Shown here in pieces: positions 15,273 to 23,056 of a DNA stretch of 27,534 bases. The stretch spans positions 1 through 27,534 of the forward strand of contig DFGF01000017.1 in assembly GCA_002371715.1 (NCBI GenBank). The letters run 5' to 3'. The notes under the pieces are model-generated. The model was not told the origin of the DNA. It worked only from the letters and a program-made list of their open reading frames with translations, and did no database searches. Position numbers and translations under genes: made by a program. The DNA is from Prevotella sp. UBA3757. GTDB taxonomy: Bacteria > Bacteroidota > Bacteroidia > Bacteroidales > Bacteroidaceae. Numbering within the stretch: the stretch's first letter is position 1; each line of letters starts with the position of its first letter.

Positions 15273-16148
15273 ATGACTATTCTATATTTGACCTTCGGCG
15301 AAAAGACCGAATTTCATGTGCAAGCCTACCTGTCGATGCTCTCCTTCCGCAGGCAGATGACCCATGACGACCGTATCGTGATGGTGACGACGGCCCCGCA
15401 GCTGTATCGCCACATGGAGCAGTGGGCGGAGGTCATCAGCATTGACGACCGGCAGATAGAGGCCTGGCAGGGAGCGCACCACTTCTTCTGGCGCGCCAAG
15501 ATCAAGGCCATCGAGCACGTCAGCAGCCTCTATCCCGAAGACGACATCCTCTACCTCGACTGCGACACCATCCTCTATGGCGACATCAACGCACTGAGGC
15601 AGCCATTGGCTGAGGGTAGCGGACTGATGGACGAGAACGAGGGGCACCCCAGCGGTATGAAGACCAAGACGCTCCGCATGTGGAAGACCATAGCCGGCAG
15701 GACCTACGACGGCATCACCCTCGGCATGCAGCACAACATGTATCGTGCCGGTGTCGTCGGCATCCCTCACCAAAAAGCCACGGAGGTGCTGACCACGGCC
15801 CTCGCCCTCTGCGACGGCATGCTGGCCGACGGCGCAGAACGCATCGTCATCGAGCAGTACTCGCTGTCCGTGGCACTCTACGAGCGCGCCGGACTCAAGG
15901 AGACCTACCCCATGATAGCCCACTACTGGGCCTCAAAGGACTACTGGATTCAGGCCGGCCTGGAGCTGATGGCCCGCGTGCTGCTCACCAGTGCCACACC
16001 CGAGGAGGAGATGCGGATGTACGAAGCCCTTGACCTGTCGCAGTTGCCCATCTACGTGTATAAGTCAAACACTGCCAGGCGACTGAAGACGTTGGTCGGC
16101 AGAATGTTCAAGGACCGGGATGTCAGGTACATTCAGAAGCGGACGTGA
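15273..16148 (+). CDS. Putative GT-A fold glycosyltransferase with DXD motif
   Basis: The 291-residue protein starts with a beta strand (MTILYLTFG). It has FFWRAKIKAIEHV near 71-83 and the metal-binding DCD in ILYLDCDTI (92-100), the arrangement of GT8-like and related nucleotide-sugar transferases. No membrane helix is seen. It is the last gene of the plus-strand envelope operon, so it likely adds a sugar to the same glycolipid as the upstream enzymes; donor and acceptor are unknown. I chose ATG 15273 rather than TTG 15261, since the latter lies in the heptamer spacer. The 3' end overlaps the convergent NodZ-like gene by 16 bp. Confidence 0.8.
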   Translation: MTILYLTFGEKTEFHVQAYLSMLSFRRQMTHDDRIVMVTTAPQLYRHMEQWAEVISIDDRQIEAWQGAHHFFWRAKIKAIEHVSSLYPEDDILYLDCDTILYGDINALRQPLAEGSGLMDENEGHPSGMKTKTLRMWKTIAGRTYDGITLGMQHNMYRAGVVGIPHQKATEVLTTALALCDGMLADGAERIVIEQYSLSVALYERAGLKETYPMIAHYWASKDYWIQAGLELMARVLLTSATPEEEMRMYEALDLSQLPIYVYKSNTARRLKTLVGRMFKDRDVRYIQKRT

Positions 16149-17152
16149 TGGAAGGGTATGCCGCTAATCTGGGCGGCACGGCGCGGGAATCCGCTATTAT
16201 ACATCTGGTCCGTCTGTAGCAGGAAGGCCTCGTCGGCACGACTGATGAGGTACATATCGACAAAGAGCTTCATATTGATGTCGTCCGACGTCTTGTCCTG
16301 ATAGTCAATATGAACCACGTCGCCCGGGATATAGTACACAAAGGACAGCCGTTCTGCGGCATAGCGCAGGAAACGGGTGCTGTCGCTCGTCAGCAAAACC
16401 TTCTTGTCCGGATGGCGGTCATGAATCTTCCGGACCTGCGCCACGCAGCGCTCCATCAGCCGTAGCTGCTCTTCTTGCGAGATATGCTTGCCGTCGCGCT
16501 CAGTGAAGTCGTCAAGCAGGCCGATGAAGCGCAGCGAGACGGTGATGTAACCTCCACTCAGCGGCTCGCCGTACTGCCGCAGGGCCTTTTCAAGCCGGTC
16601 GCTGGGCCTGAACAGTTCACGGAACAGTTCGCCGTACCGCTTGCTCCTAGGCAACAGCAGGGCGTTGGTATAGACATGCAGTTGCTTCCTGGCTTCGCGA
16701 AAGCGTTTCCTGAACCACAGCTTCTGGAAGAAAGGCTCCACCAGCGTGCCGTTGCTGCCGCAGAACATCGGCTCGGCATCCGCAGAATTGTAGCAGATGG
16801 CCTCCTTGGCGATGCGCCAGTCCACCTTGTTAGGCACGAGGTAATCCTCCAACAGGAAGGGATGGTCGAAGAAAATGCGGAAGTCGTAGCCCATCGACTT
16901 GGCGACATAGTAGGCCGAGACCACGCCACGCAGGCGGTCGGCAATGCCACCGTGGTCCATGCGTCCGTCGTACATGCAGATAATCTGCTTTCGCTCATTC
17001 GCGGCCCTAGGTGCATCGGGCGTGTAGTATGGTGCAACCTCCAAAGCCTTGCGCCGCCATTTGCCGCGCTGCTTAAACAGGTTCTGGAAAACGTTCTGTA
17101 TCTCCTTGCCCGTACGGTGTACAAGGCCTTCCTTGCCTCTGATCAAGATCAT
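16133..17152 (-). CDS. NodZ/O-fucosyltransferase-like protein, putative glycosyltransferase
   Basis: The 339-residue protein contains ICMYDGRMDHGGIADRLRG (about 58-76). The GG-x-x-DR-x-x-G pattern is also found near the start of NodZ-type and O-fucosyltransferase-like GT-B enzymes, where it helps form the donor site. A later ITVSLRFIGLLDDF segment (about 206-219) and SRADEAFLLQ near the C-terminus are consistent with that fold. I infer a sugar transferase of the cell envelope; fucose as donor is a guess from the fold only. It has no signal peptide. It is the last gene of the long minus-strand run, 39 bp after a sulfatase gene, with the gap filled by 8-bp repeats. Confidence 0.62.
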   Translation of the reverse strand: MILIRGKEGLVHRTGKEIQNVFQNLFKQRGKWRRKALEVAPYYTPDAPRAANERKQIICMYDGRMDHGGIADRLRGVVSAYYVAKSMGYDFRIFFDHPFLLEDYLVPNKVDWRIAKEAICYNSADAEPMFCGSNGTLVEPFFQKLWFRKRFREARKQLHVYTNALLLPRSKRYGELFRELFRPSDRLEKALRQYGEPLSGGYITVSLRFIGLLDDFTERDGKHISQEEQLRLMERCVAQVRKIHDRHPDKKVLLTSDSTRFLRYAAERLSFVYYIPGDVVHIDYQDKTSDDINMKLFVDMYLISRADEAFLLQTDQMYNSGFPRRAAQISGIPFHHVRF

Positions 17153-17162
17153 GTCTATTTAA

Positions 17163-17194
17163 CGATTTGACGATTTTACAATTTTACGATTTTA
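17163..17194. repeat. 8-bp tandem repeat, four copies, before the NodZ-like gene
   Basis: The units CGATTTGA, CGATTTTA, CAATTTTA and CGATTTTA run in tandem. On the minus strand they lie between the stop codon of the sulfatase (which they overlap) and the start of the NodZ-like gene, and read CGTAAAAT, TGTAAAAT and CGTCAAAT, the same octamers as before the gene at 1895. Confidence 0.85.
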
Positions 17195-19171
17195 CTCTGG
17201 CAACAGTCTGTCCTGCGTCATGCGCTCCATGTACTGCTGGATAATGGCTTTCAGCTCCTGCTCCATCTGTCGTTGATGGCTGATGGCTGATGGCTGATGT
17301 ATGAGGTTGTGCTGCATGAGCGAGTCCTCCAGACTGTAGACGGCCTTGGTCTTGGTACCGTCGAACTGCAGTACGTGGCCATGCTTCACGTACTGATAGA
17401 TGCCGTTCAGGTAGTTGACGGCCCAGGTGTCCTCGGCAGGCGTGTTCAGCAGGTCGATGCCGAAGGCGAAATAGGGCTTCTGGTAGTGCAGCATGCCCAT
17501 CACGGTGGGCAGGATGTCAATCTGCTGGGCTATCTTGTCCTGCATCTCCGGCTGCTGGTCGGTACGTCCTGGCTCATATATAATAATAGGTGAACAGAAG
17601 CCGCCCAGGTCGGTCTGGTAATAGTCGTGGTCGCTCATGTTGGTATGGTCGCTGGTCAGCACGAAGATGGTGTTCTGAAACCAGGGCTGCCGACTGGCCG
17701 ACTGGAAGAAGCGGCCCAGGGCCATGTCCGTATAGCGGATGCACTTGTGCATGATGATGCCCTCCTCGGGATAGACATCCTTGTATTTCTCAGGGATGAC
17801 GTAGGGATGGTGGGAGGAGGCCGTGAAGAGGGCGGTCATAAACGGCTCCTTCATCTCGGACATCTTCGTGGCATAATACTGCAGGAAAGGCTCGTCCCAG
17901 ATGGCCCACATGCCGTCGAAATCATCGTCGCCGCCAAAGCGGTCGTCGGCATCGTAGTCCTCGCGACCGTAGTACGACTGGAACCCCGTGCTGCGGGCAA
18001 AGGCCATAAAACCCATTGAGCCGCGCTGGGCACCGTGGAAGAAAGCCGTCTGGTAGCCCTCACCGGCCAGGAGCGAGGCAATGCCGCTGACGTGATTCAT
18101 CGAAGCCGGCGTCAGAAAGAAAGGCTCGACAAACATCGGGATGCTGGACAGGATGCTGGGCATACCGTCAATGCTCTTGCGCCCGTTGCAGAACGAGCGC
18201 GTGAAGGTGATGCTGCGCGCAATGAGCGAGTCGACGCAGGGCGTATAGCCCTTGTAACGGCCTTGTTCCAGGTTTTTGTTCAGGGCGCCGATATACTCAC
18301 GGCCAAAACTTTCGACAATCAGTACCACCACATTTTTCTTCACCATGGGCAGCGAGTCGCCGGGAACGTGGACGGGCGTATAGACGGCAGCCATCTGCTG
18401 AGCATCCTGATAGTAGTCGGGCACGACGAATACGGCCTTGCCGATGGTGCGATAGAGCGAGAACGGCGTGTTGAGCACCAAGGCGGCATCGACCGGACGG
18501 TCTACATACTGGTTGGCATTGCTGATGGTGATGGGCCGGACGGCCGTGGCAAAGCCGCCACGGATGCCTGCCACCACAAAAGGCGCCAAGGCTGCCAACG
18601 AGAGCAGTGTTGCCACATCGTAGCGCCACCAGGAGAGCTGGTGACTGTCGAGCCTGGAGCCGCGATAGAAGCGATACATCAGCCAGAAGACTACGGCAAA
18701 GAGCAAGACGAGATACCAGTGGCGCACAGCCTCGGTCAGGAAGATGCCGCCCAGGTTGCCCTCGTTGGAGAACTCGCTGAAGACGGTGGTCGTGGTGCGG
18801 CGCATGGTAAAGCGGAAATAGACGGCGTCGCACAGGTTGACGGCCAGCGCCAGCCCGTTGACTGCAAGGAAGCACCACTTGCAAAGCTGCTGGTAAGCCG
18901 GTGTCTCTTTCAGGTGTAGTGGAAAGAGCATCAGGACGACATACGGGATATTGGTCACCAGGATGGCACTGGTGTCGAAGACCAGCCCGCCACTGAATAT
19001 CTCCATCAGCCGACCGACGGTCAGCCCCTGCGAGAAGTAGCTCCAGTTTTCCAGCCAATAGGCCATGCGGGCTATGAAGTAGACCACATAAGCCATCAGC
19101 AGGTTATACAGCGTGGCACCGAGTGGTGACAACAGCTTGACGTTGTTTCCTAACAGTTTACTTTTCATCAT
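17192..19171 (-). CDS. LtaS/MdoB-like sulfatase-fold phospho-head-group transferase (first of a pair)
   Basis: The 659-residue protein has about five N-terminal membrane helices (to about residue 205) and a periplasmic alkaline-phosphatase-like domain. Metal and catalytic residues are visible: E287 in LIVESFG, a Ser nucleophile candidate S333 in NGRKSIDGMPS, and D508-H509 in TSDHT. This is the layout of the LTA-synthase/phosphoethanolamine/phosphoglycerol transferase group, with Ser in place of the Thr found in LtaS. The reaction would be transfer of a phospholipid head group to an envelope glycolipid; the substrate is unknown. Residues near 627-635 (SAISHQRQ region) are encoded by a 7-bp repeat. 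It lies 19 bp downstream of its paralogue. Confidence 0.9.
   Translation of the reverse strand: MMKSKLLGNNVKLLSPLGATLYNLLMAYVVYFIARMAYWLENWSYFSQGLTVGRLMEIFSGGLVFDTSAILVTNIPYVVLMLFPLHLKETPAYQQLCKWCFLAVNGLALAVNLCDAVYFRFTMRRTTTTVFSEFSNEGNLGGIFLTEAVRHWYLVLLFAVVFWLMYRFYRGSRLDSHQLSWWRYDVATLLSLAALAPFVVAGIRGGFATAVRPITISNANQYVDRPVDAALVLNTPFSLYRTIGKAVFVVPDYYQDAQQMAAVYTPVHVPGDSLPMVKKNVVVLIVESFGREYIGALNKNLEQGRYKGYTPCVDSLIARSITFTRSFCNGRKSIDGMPSILSSIPMFVEPFFLTPASMNHVSGIASLLAGEGYQTAFFHGAQRGSMGFMAFARSTGFQSYYGREDYDADDRFGGDDDFDGMWAIWDEPFLQYYATKMSEMKEPFMTALFTASSHHPYVIPEKYKDVYPEEGIIMHKCIRYTDMALGRFFQSASRQPWFQNTIFVLTSDHTNMSDHDYYQTDLGGFCSPIIIYEPGRTDQQPEMQDKIAQQIDILPTVMGMLHYQKPYFAFGIDLLNTPAEDTWAVNYLNGIYQYVKHGHVLQFDGTKTKAVYSLEDSLMQHNLIHQPSAISHQRQMEQELKAIIQQYMERMTQDRLLPE
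17272..17299. repeat. 7-bp tandem repeat (GCTGATG, four copies) inside an LtaS-like gene
   Basis: GTTGATG and three GCTGATG units lie in frame near the 3' end of the coding region, between the enzyme domain and the C-terminal helix. Confidence 0.9.
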
Positions 19172-19190
19172 CTAACGCTATTTACGCTCA

Positions 19191-21002
19191 TTACAGGCCC
19201 TTCAGGTCGCGTGTCGTGGCCTGTAGGATGGCCTTGCCTATGCGCTCCAGCCGCCTGACATCGGCACTGGTCTGGAACACGGTACGCCCGACGTCGAGGT
19301 CGTAGACCATGAAACCCGTCGAGTCGGTCATAGAGAAACCATTATTATAGTTGTGGACGGCCAGCGGATAGGTGTAGTCAGGACTCAGCACGTCGCGGCT
19401 CCACAGGAAGTCATCGTGGGGCAAGCCCAGCTGGGCCAGCAGGGTTGCCGCCAGGTCGGTCTGGTTGCAAATCACGCTGATGTCGCGCGGCTGACGGACC
19501 GCTCCTCCCACCCAGAGCATCGGGATCAGGTCGCGCCGTGGCGAGAACTTATCGATGCTGCCGTAGTCAATGCTATGGTCGGGCAGCAGGATGACCAGCG
19601 TCTGCTGCCATCGGGGCGACTGGCGCAGGCGTTCCATCATGCGGTGGATGCAGTCGTCGAGATAGTAGAACGAGTTCTTGATGGGCTCGTCCAGCTTGTG
19701 GATGGGGACGTCCCACGGCTCATGGCTGCTCAGCGTGGAGAAGCCTATCAGCTGCGGACGGTCATGGGGCTGCAGCAGGTAGTCGGTGACGGCATCGAAC
19801 ATGATGTCGTCACGAACGCCCCACTTCGAGGTGTTCTGCTGGTCCATGGTGAAGTCTTTCTTCCAGGTAAGCTGCGAAAAACCTGCCCCCACCAGATAGC
19901 CGCGCATATTGGTGAAGTTGATGTCGCCGCCATAGAAATAGCTGGTTTCGTAGCCGGCACGGCCAAGGGTGCGGGCTATGCTGGGCAGATGGCGCGTCTT
20001 GCCTGTCATCTTCATGACCGACGATGTCGGAAACGACGGGTAGCCGCTGAGTGCACACACCGTGCCACGGTCCGTGCGCCATGTATTGCCGTAGCACCGC
20101 GAGAAGTTGATGCCCTCGCGCTTCAACCGCTGCAGGCGGGGCATGGCGTCGGCCACGACCTCGCCGGCACTCTCCATCAGTATGATGACAATGTCAGGAC
20201 GGCGCTCGCTGAGCAGCGTGTCAGCCGAGGGACGGGTGGCAGGATAGAGACCAGCCATCAGCGTGTCGCACTCCTGCTGGCTGTAGTAGTCGTAGTCAAC
20301 GATATGGCTGGCCGTCTTCTCGAACGACGAGAGGAACGAGAAGACGGGATTGATGGCGGCGTGGTTCAGAAACTGGTTCTGCGAGAAATATACCTGCCCG
20401 ATGTTCGTGGTCGACTCGTCCAGTCCGCCACGGATGCCGATGATGAAAACGGGCACAAGCAGGAGGGCCGCTATGAGTCCGAAGTAAGCGGACCGGGAGT
20501 CCGAAGTGAGCGGACTGGGAGTCCGAAGTAAGCGGACTGTCCGCTGATAGACAGCAAATATCAGAGACGCTACGAGCAACAGCACCACCAGCCTGACGAC
20601 GATGTAGCCCGACGAGACGCTGGCCATAGCCTCCGTAGGCGTTTCAAGATACTGCAGGCACGAGGCGTCGAGCTTGAAGCCCCAGAACGGATAGAGGCTG
20701 GTATCGGCCACGAAAGCCAGCGAGAGGACAACGGCCAGGAGCAGATGGTAGGCCGTCAGGATGCGACGGAGCCAGCGCCCCGTAGTCCACAGGCTGGCAA
20801 CGCTCAGCAGGAAGGGCACTATCAGGCAGTAGAGGGAAGTGGAGAGGTCAAGGGTGAGGCCGTGGGTGGCGACGTCAAAAACGTCGCCTACAGTAAACGG
20901 ATGGGTGCTGGCATTGCAGAGCATGAACGCCACCTTGGCCACGATGAATAGCAGCACCGTCAGCAGGTAAGTTTCCAACAGATATGACACACGCACTTTC
21001 AT
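19191..21002 (-). CDS. LtaS/MdoB-like sulfatase-fold phospho-head-group transferase (second of a pair)
   Basis: The 603-residue protein again has about five membrane helices followed by a periplasmic sulfatase-fold domain. Visible residues are E277 in IILMESAG, the nucleophile candidate T314 in TDRGTVCALSG, and a DH pair in LLPDHSIDYG. Unlike its neighbour it keeps the Thr nucleophile of LtaS, so the two paralogues may act on different substrates. Residues about 154-176 (within RTPSPLTSDSRSAY) are encoded by three 22-bp repeats placed between two membrane helices. It starts 2 bp after the ABC exporter stop, so it is probably co-translated with the exporter. Confidence 0.9.
   Translation of the reverse strand: MKVRVSYLLETYLLTVLLFIVAKVAFMLCNASTHPFTVGDVFDVATHGLTLDLSTSLYCLIVPFLLSVASLWTTGRWLRRILTAYHLLLAVVLSLAFVADTSLYPFWGFKLDASCLQYLETPTEAMASVSSGYIVVRLVVLLLVASLIFAVYQRTVRLLRTPSPLTSDSRSAYFGLIAALLLVPVFIIGIRGGLDESTTNIGQVYFSQNQFLNHAAINPVFSFLSSFEKTASHIVDYDYYSQQECDTLMAGLYPATRPSADTLLSERRPDIVIILMESAGEVVADAMPRLQRLKREGINFSRCYGNTWRTDRGTVCALSGYPSFPTSSVMKMTGKTRHLPSIARTLGRAGYETSYFYGGDINFTNMRGYLVGAGFSQLTWKKDFTMDQQNTSKWGVRDDIMFDAVTDYLLQPHDRPQLIGFSTLSSHEPWDVPIHKLDEPIKNSFYYLDDCIHRMMERLRQSPRWQQTLVILLPDHSIDYGSIDKFSPRRDLIPMLWVGGAVRQPRDISVICNQTDLAATLLAQLGLPHDDFLWSRDVLSPDYTYPLAVHNYNNGFSMTDSTGFMVYDLDVGRTVFQTSADVRRLERIGKAILQATTRDLKGL
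20476..20541. repeat. 22-bp tandem repeat, three copies, inside the second LtaS-like gene
   Basis: Units at 20476-20497, 20498-20519 and 20520-20541 all start AGTCCGAAGT and differ at a few positions. Three copies make 66 bp, a whole number of codons, so the frame is kept. Confidence 0.92.
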
Positions 21003-21004
21003 GG

Positions 21005-22834
21005 CTATAGGCTTTGCATGTCGTTCAGTTTCTTGTAGTACCCATTCATAGCTAGCAACTCCTCGTGGGTGCCACGCTCCACTATCTGACCTTCATGCAA
21101 TACGCATATTTCGTCGGCATTCTTGATGGTACTGAGACGGTGGGCAATGGCCACGGTCGTACGCGTCTTCATCAGCCGCTCCAGGGCGTCCTGCACCAGT
21201 CGCTCGCTCTCCGTATCGAGGGCCGAGGTGGCCTCGTCGAGTATCAGTATGGGTGGATTCTTCAGAATGGCACGGGCTATCGAGACACGCTGGCGCTGTC
21301 CGCCGGAGAGCCGACCGCCACGGTCGCCGATGTTCGTCTCGAACTGGTGCTCAGACTGCATGATGAAGTCGTAGGCGTTGGCTATCCTGGCCGCCTCGGC
21401 TATCTGTTCGTCTGTGGCACTGTCGACGCCAAAGGCAATGTTGTTGCGGAAAGTGTCGTTGAAGAGGATGGCCTCCTGGTTGACGTTGCCTATCAGCTGG
21501 CGCAGGTCGAAGATGCCGAGTTCCTTCACGTTGATGCCGTCAATGAGCACCTCACCCTCCTGCACGTCGTAGTAGCGGGGAATCAGGTCGACAAGGGTCG
21601 ACTTGCCCGAGCCGGACTGTCCGACGATGGCAATGGTCTTGCCCTTGGGAATGACCAGGTTGATGTCGCGCAGCACCCACTGGTCGGCATACTTGAAACT
21701 GACGTGGCGGAACTCTATCTGATGCTCGAAGGCGGCTATGTGCTGAGGATGCTCAGGCTCGCGGATGGTGTTCTCGGCCAGCAGTATCTTGTCCACACGC
21801 TCCATCGAGGCCAGTCCCTTCGGTATGTTATAGCCTGCCTTGGAGAAGTCCTTCAGGGGATTGATGATGGAGTAGAGCATCACCATATAGTAGATGAATA
21901 TCGGACCGGACAGGGCCTGGTAGTTCAGCACGAGCACGCCACCAAACCAGAGCACGATGACAATGAGAATGGTGCCCAGAAACTCGCTCATGGGATGGGC
22001 CGACGACTGGCGGATGTTGACACGCATGATGTCGTCACGATAGGCAGAATTGATCTGGTCGAACCGGCGGTTCATCTTCTGTTCGGCACAGAAGGCCTTG
22101 ATGATGCGCAGTCCGCCCAGCGTCTCCTCGACCTGGCTCATCGTGTCGCTCCACAAGGCCTGGGCCTTGATGCTCTGCGCCTTCAGCTTGCGACCCACAT
22201 AGCCCATCAGCCAGCCCATGACGGGCACGATGATGAGCGTGAAGAGCGTCAGTTGCCAGGAAATGAAGATGAGGGCCGCAAAATAAGAGATGATGAGGAT
22301 AGGATTCTTGAACAGCATCTCGAGCGACGACATGATGGAGTTCTCAATCTCCTGTACGTCGCCACTCATACGGGCAATGATGTCGCCCTTGCGCTCCTCC
22401 GAGAAGAAGCCAAGTGGCAGTGCCGTAATCTTCTGGTAGAGCTGGTTGCGAATGTCGCGCACCACGCCCGTACGGATGGGGATGATGGTGGCTGCCGAGA
22501 GGAAGTAGGCCCCCGTCTTGAGAAACGTGGTGAAAGCCAGGAAGAGTCCTATTAATAATAAAGTAGTGGTCTGTCCGTAGTCGGCAATCAGCCCGTTGAC
22601 ATAATAGTTCATGTTGTTCATCAGCACCTCCTGGACGTTTCCCCAGTCCCATGCCATCAGGCTGGTAGCCGCTGCGGCATCACTGGTCTGGAAGAGTATC
22701 TGCAGGATGGGGATGAGGGCTGCAAATGAGAAGATGTTGAGCACGGCCGACAGGATATTGAACACGATCGACAGCACCAGATACTTCTTGTAAGGTGGGA
22801 CAAAGCGCCTCAGTATGTTCAGGAACTCTTTCAT
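21005..22834 (-). CDS. MsbA-like ABC exporter (fused membrane and ATPase domains)
   Basis: The 609-residue half-transporter has a six-helix type IV exporter domain (about residues 15-340) and a nucleotide-binding domain with Walker A GQSGSGKST (405-413), Q-loop Q453, signature LSGGQ (509-513), Walker B ILILDE (529-534) and switch His H565. It would form a homodimer in the inner membrane. MsbA-type proteins flip lipid A-core; the nearby lipid A acyltransferase, LPS-type glycosyltransferases and sulfatases support that role, though drug or other lipid export cannot be excluded. The start codon directly abuts a 7-bp repeat array on its 5' side and the long leader contains the 63-bp duplication. 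Confidence 0.92.
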   Translation of the reverse strand: MKEFLNILRRFVPPYKKYLVLSIVFNILSAVLNIFSFAALIPILQILFQTSDAAAATSLMAWDWGNVQEVLMNNMNYYVNGLIADYGQTTTLLLIGLFLAFTTFLKTGAYFLSAATIIPIRTGVVRDIRNQLYQKITALPLGFFSEERKGDIIARMSGDVQEIENSIMSSLEMLFKNPILIISYFAALIFISWQLTLFTLIIVPVMGWLMGYVGRKLKAQSIKAQALWSDTMSQVEETLGGLRIIKAFCAEQKMNRRFDQINSAYRDDIMRVNIRQSSAHPMSEFLGTILIVIVLWFGGVLVLNYQALSGPIFIYYMVMLYSIINPLKDFSKAGYNIPKGLASMERVDKILLAENTIREPEHPQHIAAFEHQIEFRHVSFKYADQWVLRDINLVIPKGKTIAIVGQSGSGKSTLVDLIPRYYDVQEGEVLIDGINVKELGIFDLRQLIGNVNQEAILFNDTFRNNIAFGVDSATDEQIAEAARIANAYDFIMQSEHQFETNIGDRGGRLSGGQRQRVSIARAILKNPPILILDEATSALDTESERLVQDALERLMKTRTTVAIAHRLSTIKNADEICVLHEGQIVERGTHEELLAMNGYYKKLNDMQSL

Positions 22835-22887
22835 TTGAAATTTGAAGTTTGAAGTTTGAAATTTGAAATTAGGAATTAGGAATTAGA
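22834..22887. repeat. Two adjoining 7-bp arrays before the ABC exporter
   Basis: Five TTTGAAA/TTTGAAG units (22834-22868) pass directly into three AATTAGG/AATTAGA units (22867-22887). The first shares one base with the start codon of the ABC exporter gene on the minus strand. Confidence 0.9.
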
Positions 22888-22960
22888 AATTATGATTACC
22901 TCCTGGGCGGTAGCATTGCAACGCCACACTTTGCACCTTTAGGTCAAAGAAATTCTTCAT
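22883..22960 (-). CDS. Candidate 25-residue small ORF, copy A
   Basis: On the minus strand an ATG within one of the 63-bp repeats opens a frame of 25 codons starting MKNFFDLKVQSVALQCYR and ending PGGNHNF before TAA. The first 18 residues are identical to copy B. The codon after the copy B stop is followed at once by this ATG, in the same frame. I know no family for it. Because the DNA of the two copies is identical, coding selection cannot be judged from this window; it may be a repeat that merely stays open. Confidence 0.3.
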   Translation of the reverse strand: MKNFFDLKVQSVALQCYRPGGNHNF

Positions 22961-23045
22961 TCTTCATTCTTCATTTAACCGACGGTAGCATTGCAACGCC
23001 ACACTTTGCACCTTTAGGTCAAAGAAATTCTTCATTCTTCATTCT
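22908..23045. repeat. Perfect 63-bp direct duplication, offset 75 bp
   Basis: The stretches 22908-22970 and 22983-23045 are identical over 63 bp. Each contains a near-perfect hairpin (CTTTGCACCT with AGGTCAAAG) and ends in ATTCTTC heptamers. The 75-bp offset is a multiple of three, so the small ORFs on the minus strand keep the same frame. Confidence 0.95.
22964..23035 (-). CDS. Candidate 23-residue small ORF, copy B
   Basis: This is the upstream copy on the minus strand. It shares MKNFFDLKVQSVALQCYR with copy A, then ends in RLNEE before TGA. It lies just after the miaB stop in the leader of the ABC exporter. Its ATG falls in an ATTCTTC heptamer array (minus strand GAAGAAT), which would place a purine-rich stretch before the start. 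Confidence 0.3.
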   Translation of the reverse strand: MKNFFDLKVQSVALQCYRRLNEE

Positions 23046-23056
23046 AAATTCTTAAT

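Noticed and set aside
16133..17152. Naming the NodZ-like protein a fucosyltransferase with confidence
   Set aside because: Only the GG-x-x-DR-x-x-G segment and general layout agree; donor-specific residues cannot be verified by eye.
21065..22555. A 496-codon plus-strand frame
   Set aside because: It lies opposite the ABC exporter, whose motifs are complete, and has the Leu/Val/Gly/His-rich look of antisense frames.
22908..23045. Possible insertion-sequence end or target duplication
   Set aside because: The 63-bp copies are direct repeats only 12 bp apart with no transposase between them, and target-site duplications are much shorter.
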